Below, one piece after another: positions 7,037-11,557 of a DNA stretch of 11,557 nt. The stretch's first letter is position 1, and the number at the start of each line of letters is the position of its first letter. The DNA lies in assembly GCA_018665505.1 (NCBI GenBank), contig JABJCS010000159.1, forward strand, positions 1 through 11,557, given 5' to 3'. The stretch is from Alphaproteobacteria bacterium. Lineage in GTDB: Bacteria > Pseudomonadota > Alphaproteobacteria > UBA8366. The notes under the pieces were generated by a model. That model was not told the origin of the DNA and did no database searches. It saw nothing but the letters and a program-made list of their open reading frames with translations. A program made the translations under genes and the position numbers.

Positions 7037-7737
7037 CAATCACGCAGAAGCCAGTCCCGCATAAGGGCGGTCGCGGCATGAGGTTGTTCCAGCGTCGATA
7101 GATGCCCGCATTCTTCAATCAGGCACAACCGGGCATGTGGGATCAACTCAGCCATTTCTTCATGCAGATCGAGGGGCGTCAATGCGTCTTGGCGTCCGCA
7201 TACAACCATGGTCGGCAGGTCGTACATGGCCATTTCCGTTCGTCGATCCGGTCGATGCATGATCGCGGTCTGCTGGCGCAAAAATCCCGCCTGCCCTACC
7301 CGCCCGGCCATTTCGATCACCGTGCTCGTAAGAACTTCATCGTTCTGCCGGTCTTTGTGAATCAGAAGTGGTAACAACCGCGGCGTCACACCCTTAAACT
7401 TTCCGATCGTCGCCAATTCAATCAGAGCCTTGCGGCGTTTCGTCTGATCCGCCGTGTCCGCCCGTCCCGAAGTGTCGAACAGCGCCAACCGTTCAATCCG
7501 TTCCGGTGCTTGGCGCATGATTTCCATACAGACATAGCCACCCATCGAGAGACCCGCGAGGGCAAACCGTGCTGGCGCCGCTTCAAGAATTTTTTCCGCC
7601 ATCGCCGGGAACCCATCGTCGGTCTGCGTCTCGCCGACGGAAATATCCGCAATATCGCTCAGCCATTTCGACTGCGGCGCCCAAAGAGCTTCGTCGCATA
7701 ACAGTCCAGGGACCAAAATTAATGAAACTTTCGACAC
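7036..7737 (-). CDS. Alpha/beta hydrolase
   Basis: The 233-residue product is a typical single-domain alpha/beta hydrolase, probably cytoplasmic. The nucleophile elbow is GLSMGG (Ser64). The acid is Asp184 in GRQDALTP, and the histidine is His212 in ECGHLSTLEQP. LVPGLLCDEALW near the start supplies the oxyanion region. It resembles 3-oxoadipate enol-lactonase-like and related esterases, but the substrate cannot be read from sequence. The start is GTG at 7737, with AGGA seven bases upstream. It is the first gene of an apparent two-gene operon with the CoA-transferase-like gene (TGATG overlap). This suggests a thioester, ester or lactone substrate in a CoA-linked pathway; that link is inference. 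Confidence 0.92.
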   Translation of the reverse strand: MSKVSLILVPGLLCDEALWAPQSKWLSDIADISVGETQTDDGFPAMAEKILEAAPARFALAGLSMGGYVCMEIMRQAPERIERLALFDTSGRADTADQTKRRKALIELATIGKFKGVTPRLLPLLIHKDRQNDEVLTSTVIEMAGRVGQAGFLRQQTAIMHRPDRRTEMAMYDLPTMVVCGRQDALTPLDLHEEMAELIPHARLCLIEECGHLSTLEQPHAATALMRDWLLRD

Positions 7738-7883
7738 GCATAAATCCTATCGGCATTCGACTTTACCCCCGCATAGTTATACGTTCGGGCTGGACAGGCA
7801 AAGCACGGCTTGTTAAGCAACACGCGCTTGATGGTCATCCTGTAGATGCTGGGATGAAAAGATAATGTCGAGCGGAACGAAAA

Positions 7884-7898
7884 CGCGTTTTTAACGCG
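7884..7898. repeat. Perfect short inverted repeat in divergent leader
   Basis: CGCGTT and AACGCG form a 6-base stem with a 3-base loop, about 50 bases before the helicase start. On the minus strand the stem is followed by four T residues, so it faintly resembles an intrinsic terminator facing the hydrolase gene. The T run is too short to call it one. It may instead be a leader hairpin of the helicase mRNA. Confidence 0.35.
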
Positions 7899-7929
7899 CC
7901 TACAGATACCGAACATCAGCAACAGTAGA

Positions 7930-7943
7930 GGGCTCAAGAGCCC
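7930..7943 (+). promoter_or_regulatory. Hairpin next to the helicase start codon
   Basis: GGGCTC-AA-GAGCCC is a perfect self-complementary segment ending 5 bases before the ATG at 7949. The candidate Shine-Dalgarno bases lie within or beside the stem: GAGGG at 7928-7932 on the left, and AAGAG at 7936-7940 in the loop and right arm. Folding would mask the ribosome site. A helicase that opens such a hairpin could tune its own translation, and cold would favour the folded state. Function is inferred. Confidence 0.4.
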
Positions 7944-7948
7944 ACTTT

Positions 7949-9346
7949 ATGGACGAAACCAGCTTTAAAGATCTCGGGTTGAGCGACGAAACCCTCCGCG
8001 CCGTGAGCGAGGCGGGATATGAGACGCCAACACCGATTCAGGCGCAGGCAATCCCCTACGTCTTGATGAACCGCGATATTATGGGTGGCGCGCAAACCGG
8101 CACCGGTAAGACCGCTTCCTTCACGCTTCCCATGATCGATATCCTGGCTCAGGGCCGCGCCCGTGCCCGTATGCCGCGATCGCTTATCCTCGAGCCGACA
8201 CGCGAACTCGCAGCACAGGTCGCGGAACAGTTCGATATTTATGGAAAGTATCAAAAGCTCTCGAAAGCCCTATTGATCGGCGGCGTGTCCTTCGATGATC
8301 AGGACAAATTGCTGGATCGCGGTGTAGACGTATTGATCGCGACGCCGGGACGGTTGTTGGATCATTTCGAACGTGGCCGTGTACTTTTGTCCGACGTCAA
8401 ATTGTTGGTCATCGACGAAGCGGATCGCATGCTCGATATGGGCTTCATCCCGGACGTCGAAAAGATCGTCTCGAAGATGCCGAAAATCCGGCAAACGCTG
8501 ATGTTTTCCGCGACCATGCCGCCAGTAATCCGGCGGTTGGCCGACCAATTCCTGATGAACCCGAAGGAAATTACCGTCAGCCCACCGGCGAGCACAGCGG
8601 AGACGGTTTCTCAATCGCTGGTCGTCGTGGATCACAAAGAAAAGCGCAATGCGCTCAGGTCCTTGCTGCGATCCGAAGATGTAAAAAATGCGCTGATTTT
8701 TTGCAATCGAAAACGCGACGTAAGTACCGTTCAACAGTCGCTTAAGCGACACGGGTTCGAAGCCGGCGCCTTACATGGCGACATGGACCAATTCCAACGC
8801 ACGGATACCCTTGAGGCCTTCAAAAAGGGCGAGATCAGATTATTGGTTTGCTCCGACGTCGCGGCGCGGGGGTTGGATATCGAGGCGATGAGCCATGTCT
8901 TCAATTTCGATGTGCCGATCAATGCGGACGATTATGTTCATCGCATCGGACGTACGGGACGCGCTGGACGGTCCGGGCGGGCCATTATGCTCGCGGCGCC
9001 CGATGAGAAACGCTATCTCGACATGATTATCAAACTAACCGGTGTCGAAATCCCCCGTCTTGAGTTGAAAGATGTGGAAGCGGCAGAGCTTGGAGCGAAC
9101 TCAGAAACTCCACCAGCTCGAGGACGACGTGGCGGTAGTCGTGGCGACAAGCCGAAATCCGATTCGAATGGAACAAGATCCCGGTCGACGAAAAAAGTAG
9201 AGGCCGATACCGAGGATGCTCCCAAGGCACGCCGACCACGCGCTGCAAGGAAGCCAACTCGGGATGATGACGAAAAGTTCAACGAAGGAATCCCCGTCGG
9301 CCTTGGAGATCACGTGCCTGCTTTCTTGGCGCGCGAACCAAAATAG
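7949..9346 (+). CDS. rhlE: DEAD-box ATP-dependent RNA helicase, RhlE type
   Basis: This 465-residue protein unwinds short RNA duplexes, in ribosome assembly or RNA turnover. All superfamily 2 motifs are present: Q motif GYETPTPIQ (23-31), Walker A AQTGTGKT (48-55), PTRELA (83-88), TPGR (132-135), DEAD (156-159), SAT (187-189), ALIFCNRK (248-255), ARGLDI (306-311) and HRIGRTGRAG (331-340). After the core, residues 385-440 form a low-complexity tail rich in Arg, Lys, Gly and Ser, likely for RNA binding. The protein ends with GLGDHVPAFLARE, an end I associate with alphaproteobacterial RhlE-like helicases. The start gives the normal distance to the Q motif. The gene name is approximate, since RhlE, DbpA and CsdA paralogues share the core. 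A hairpin near the start codon may regulate translation. It is followed 66 bases later by the TPR gene on the same strand, with no clear terminator between. Confidence 0.94.
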   Translation: MDETSFKDLGLSDETLRAVSEAGYETPTPIQAQAIPYVLMNRDIMGGAQTGTGKTASFTLPMIDILAQGRARARMPRSLILEPTRELAAQVAEQFDIYGKYQKLSKALLIGGVSFDDQDKLLDRGVDVLIATPGRLLDHFERGRVLLSDVKLLVIDEADRMLDMGFIPDVEKIVSKMPKIRQTLMFSATMPPVIRRLADQFLMNPKEITVSPPASTAETVSQSLVVVDHKEKRNALRSLLRSEDVKNALIFCNRKRDVSTVQQSLKRHGFEAGALHGDMDQFQRTDTLEAFKKGEIRLLVCSDVAARGLDIEAMSHVFNFDVPINADDYVHRIGRTGRAGRSGRAIMLAAPDEKRYLDMIIKLTGVEIPRLELKDVEAAELGANSETPPARGRRGGSRGDKPKSDSNGTRSRSTKKVEADTEDAPKARRPRAARKPTRDDDEKFNEGIPVGLGDHVPAFLAREPK

Positions 9347-9412
9347 CGATATTCTCCGCGGATAACCGGCCTTATCAAGCTGGCTGGCGCTAAATCAAGC
9401 GGGAATTCGATC

Positions 9413-11143
9413 GTGGACCAAACGAAACTCACTGCATCCTTAGAACAGGCAGACCGCCTGCTGCGTCAGGGTGCTCTTCAAGATGCCGAAGCATTGTACC
9501 GTGAAATTCTGGATGACACCCCTGGCCAACCGAGTGCGTCGCAAGGCCTGGGATTGATCGCGCTGCATACCGGTCATGCCTCCGCCGCCGTCGAATTGCT
9601 ACAAATGGCGTCCATTGGATTGCCGGAAGATGCGACAGTCCATACCCATTTGGGCTTAGCATTCGCAACGGCCGGTGACGCGCAATCGGCCGAGGGCTGT
9701 TACCGTAAGGCAATTTCCCTGGCGACTGACTATGCCGACGCACATCTCAATTTAGCGAACTTATTGCTGGAATCCGGCAGGATTGAAGACTCAGCGGCCG
9801 AGTACGAGACGGCCACGAATATCGCCCCCGAAAGCGGTGCCGTGCACTATGGAATGGCGATGCTGGAATTGGGTCGAGGCAGACCTTCGGCCGCGATCAC
9901 GGCGTTTGAGAAGGCCTTGACCTATGCACCCGAGCTACTGCCGGCGCGCGTTAATCTCGCGACGCTCCTTTATCGCCAAGGTAGCCATGAAGAGGCTGTA
10001 TCCCAACTTGAGGAGGCAGTTTCTTTCGCGCCTGACAGTTTCGATGCCAGACTGAATCTTTGCGCGATGCTGCAGCAAACGAACAGAACGTCCGATGCGG
10101 TCGAAATTGCTCGCGGTACTCTAGCATTAGCGCCGGAAAGTCCGGAATTACTGTTAAATCTAAGTTCAGCGGAGACCGCCAACGGTCAACCCGAGGATGC
10201 CTGGCGAACCCTCGACCGTGCGCTCGGCGTGGCGCCCGACTACGCGCCGGCGAAACTCAACCGTGCGATGGTACGATTGCTGTTGGGCGATATGCCGGGC
10301 GGTTGGGAGGATTTCGAGGCACGGCCGTCCCGCGGTATTCTTCCACACCCTTCCATCGCCGATATTCCGGTGTGGAAAGGCGAGGACCTATCCGGGCGCA
10401 CTATCATCGTTTGGGCGGAGCAAGGATATGGTGACGTAATTCAATTTGCCCGCTTCTTGCCGATACTGAAAGAGCGCGGCGCTAGCGTATTCCTCCATGT
10501 TCCGCCCGCGCTGGAACGACCCTACGCTGGAGTCCCCGCGCTAAAGGGGGTGTTAGTTCGGGACCGCGATGCGGAACTACCTGCCGCCGACTTTCAGTTA
10601 CCGATTCTCAGCATCATGAACCGATTAAACATCGGGCCGGAAGATGTTGAATTAACTGAAGACTTTGCTCCACAATCAATGCCGGGTATAAACCTGTCTG
10701 TCGAAGAGGATAAACCAATCGTCGGTATATGTTGGCAGGGTAGCGAGGCAAACCCCAACGACCACCGCCGCTCTATTTCTCCGGCTACGTTGCTCGACCG
10801 GTTGGCGGACACGGATATACAGTTCGTCGGTCTGCAATTCGGTACCCAGGATGCACCTTTGGATAATCCCGGCAAGGACGTTCAGGATTTCGCGGAAATG
10901 GCGTACCTCATTCAACAGACCGATCTCGTCATTAGTGTGGATACGAGCGTCGCTCATTTGGCCGGCACCTTGAAAAAACCGGTCTGGACCATGCTTCCTT
11001 ATGCACCCGATTGGCGCTGGCAGGTCGAACGCGAGGACACCCCCTGGTATCCGACAATGCGTTTGTTCCGGCAGCCCGCTCCCGGCGATTGGGACGGTGT
11101 TTTCGATCAGGTCGCGGCGGCTTTGAGCAACTATACGCGATAG
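9413..11143 (+). CDS. TPR protein with GT-B glycosyltransferase-like C-terminal domain
   Basis: The 576-residue product has two parts. Residues 8-279 are eight tetratricopeptide repeats, every one exactly 34 residues long, with a ninth partial repeat after that; they form a protein-binding superhelix. From about residue 320 onward is a glycosyltransferase-like domain. It has PVWKGEDLSGRTI, then AEQGYGDVIQFARFLP, VGICWQGSEANPNDHRRS and DTSVAHLAGTLKKPVW, then a DWRW segment. This resembles the heptosyltransferase/GT-B fold often joined to TPRs in alphaproteobacteria. The likely role is adding sugar to a protein or surface glycan, but donor and acceptor cannot be read here. There is no signal peptide, so it is probably cytoplasmic. 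The start is GTG at 9413, with GGGA eight bases upstream. The stop is 11 bases from that of the convergent CoA-transferase fragment. Confidence 0.9.
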   Translation: MDQTKLTASLEQADRLLRQGALQDAEALYREILDDTPGQPSASQGLGLIALHTGHASAAVELLQMASIGLPEDATVHTHLGLAFATAGDAQSAEGCYRKAISLATDYADAHLNLANLLLESGRIEDSAAEYETATNIAPESGAVHYGMAMLELGRGRPSAAITAFEKALTYAPELLPARVNLATLLYRQGSHEEAVSQLEEAVSFAPDSFDARLNLCAMLQQTNRTSDAVEIARGTLALAPESPELLLNLSSAETANGQPEDAWRTLDRALGVAPDYAPAKLNRAMVRLLLGDMPGGWEDFEARPSRGILPHPSIADIPVWKGEDLSGRTIIVWAEQGYGDVIQFARFLPILKERGASVFLHVPPALERPYAGVPALKGVLVRDRDAELPAADFQLPILSIMNRLNIGPEDVELTEDFAPQSMPGINLSVEEDKPIVGICWQGSEANPNDHRRSISPATLLDRLADTDIQFVGLQFGTQDAPLDNPGKDVQDFAEMAYLIQQTDLVISVDTSVAHLAGTLKKPVWTMLPYAPDWRWQVEREDTPWYPTMRLFRQPAPGDWDGVFDQVAAALSNYTR

Positions 11144-11154
11144 TCCCCCCGCTC

Positions 11155-11557
11155 CTACCGGCGTTCTTCTACCAATGCGCCCTTTGCGATCAATGCTTCA
11201 ATATCACTCTCACTGAATCCGTGCGCTGACATGACCTCCCTGCTATTCGCACCGAACTTCGGCGGCGGCGTTTTCAAATCGCCTGGAGTCCTCGAGAACT
11301 TAATCGGCGTCCCAGCCCCCCGATACCAGTCAACACTTGCGTCCATGTTCCGGTGGGCCGTATGAGGGTGAGACATGACTTGTGCGATGTCATTCACGGG
11401 GCCGGCTGGTACATTTCGATCCAATAGCCGGGCGCACAGATTTTCCCCGTCTTCATTGACCATCGCTTTGCGTAACACGTCTGTCAGGGCGTCACGGTTC
11501 TGCGAGCGATCGCCATTGTCCTTAAAACGAGGATCGTCGGCCAATTCACCTTGCCCG
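11155..11557 (-). CDS. C-terminal part of a family III CoA-transferase (partial)
   Basis: About 134 codons of the 3' end are in the window; the 5' part lies beyond the right edge. The visible piece has the usual C-terminal features of the CaiB/BaiF family: ELADDPRF, ARLLDRNVPAGPVNDI (the GPVN loop contributes to substrate binding in this family), DASVDWYRG, a PPPKFG motif, and a closing helix FSESDIEALIAKGAL. Codons for GQGE precede the TTG at 11544, so the frame is open across it and that TTG is an internal Leu codon, not a start. Unlike the CoA-transferase-like gene at 5621-7036, nothing here looks permuted. The catalytic aspartate would lie in the missing part. The substrate is unknown. 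Confidence 0.88.
   Translation of the reverse strand, partial: GQGELADDPRFKDNGDRSQNRDALTDVLRKAMVNEDGENLCARLLDRNVPAGPVNDIAQVMSHPHTAHRNMDASVDWYRGAGTPIKFSRTPGDLKTPPPKFGANSREVMSAHGFSESDIEALIAKGALVEERR

Noticed and set aside
7884..7898. The CGCGTT/AACGCG stem as an intrinsic terminator on the minus strand
   Set aside because: The stem is only 6 bases with four T residues after it, and it lies upstream rather than downstream of the minus-strand hydrolase gene.
7719..7937. A 72-codon minus-strand frame overlapping the hydrolase start and the helicase leader
   Set aside because: It has no domain, overlaps the hydrolase start in another frame, and spans regulatory sequence of the divergent genes.
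9347..9412. Possible terminator between the helicase and TPR genes
   Set aside because: The GC-rich segments pair only imperfectly and no T run follows.

Overview
The window looks like chromosomal DNA from an alphaproteobacterium, probably a marine or soil Rhodospirillales-type lineage. The judgement rests on the ParE sequence, the RhlE-type helicase with an alphaproteobacterial C-terminal tail, a DUF2927 protein and two family III CoA-transferases. Nothing looks like phage, plasmid or IS DNA, and I see no tRNA, rRNA or CRISPR. Lineage is inferred from protein character only.

Left part (1-2480). A partial secreted protein runs off the left edge on the minus strand. Next to it, on the same strand, is a periplasmic protein that fuses a FecR-type domain to a cyclophilin-like domain, joined by a Lys/Glu-rich linker. 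A strongly AT-rich divergent region (about 1551-1656) carries a near-consensus sigma70 promoter driving a small orphan gene of unknown function. That gene converges on a stand-alone cyclic-nucleotide-binding domain protein.

Middle (2657-7740). parE (topoisomerase IV subunit B) is followed by a secreted DUF2927 protein. Its reading frame includes a good signal peptide but has no ATG, GTG or TTG start in front of it. It converges, with a 2-bp gap, on a minus-strand operon of an alpha/beta hydrolase and a family III CoA-transferase-like protein. These two genes share a TGATG stop/start overlap. The CoA-transferase-like protein has a permuted domain order and appears to lack the catalytic aspartate in both half-copies.

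Right part (7949-11557). An RhlE-type DEAD-box RNA helicase has a perfect hairpin just before its start codon. It is followed by a TPR protein with a C-terminal GT-B glycosyltransferase-like domain. The C-terminal end of a second, canonical family III CoA-transferase runs off the right edge on the minus strand.

The genes do not form one pathway. The most promising points are the FecR-cyclophilin fusion, the DUF2927 gene without a canonical start, the permuted CoA-transferase, and the small orphan/CNBD pair with its AT-rich promoter and CRP-like inverted repeat. I did not find a convincing multi-gene undescribed system.
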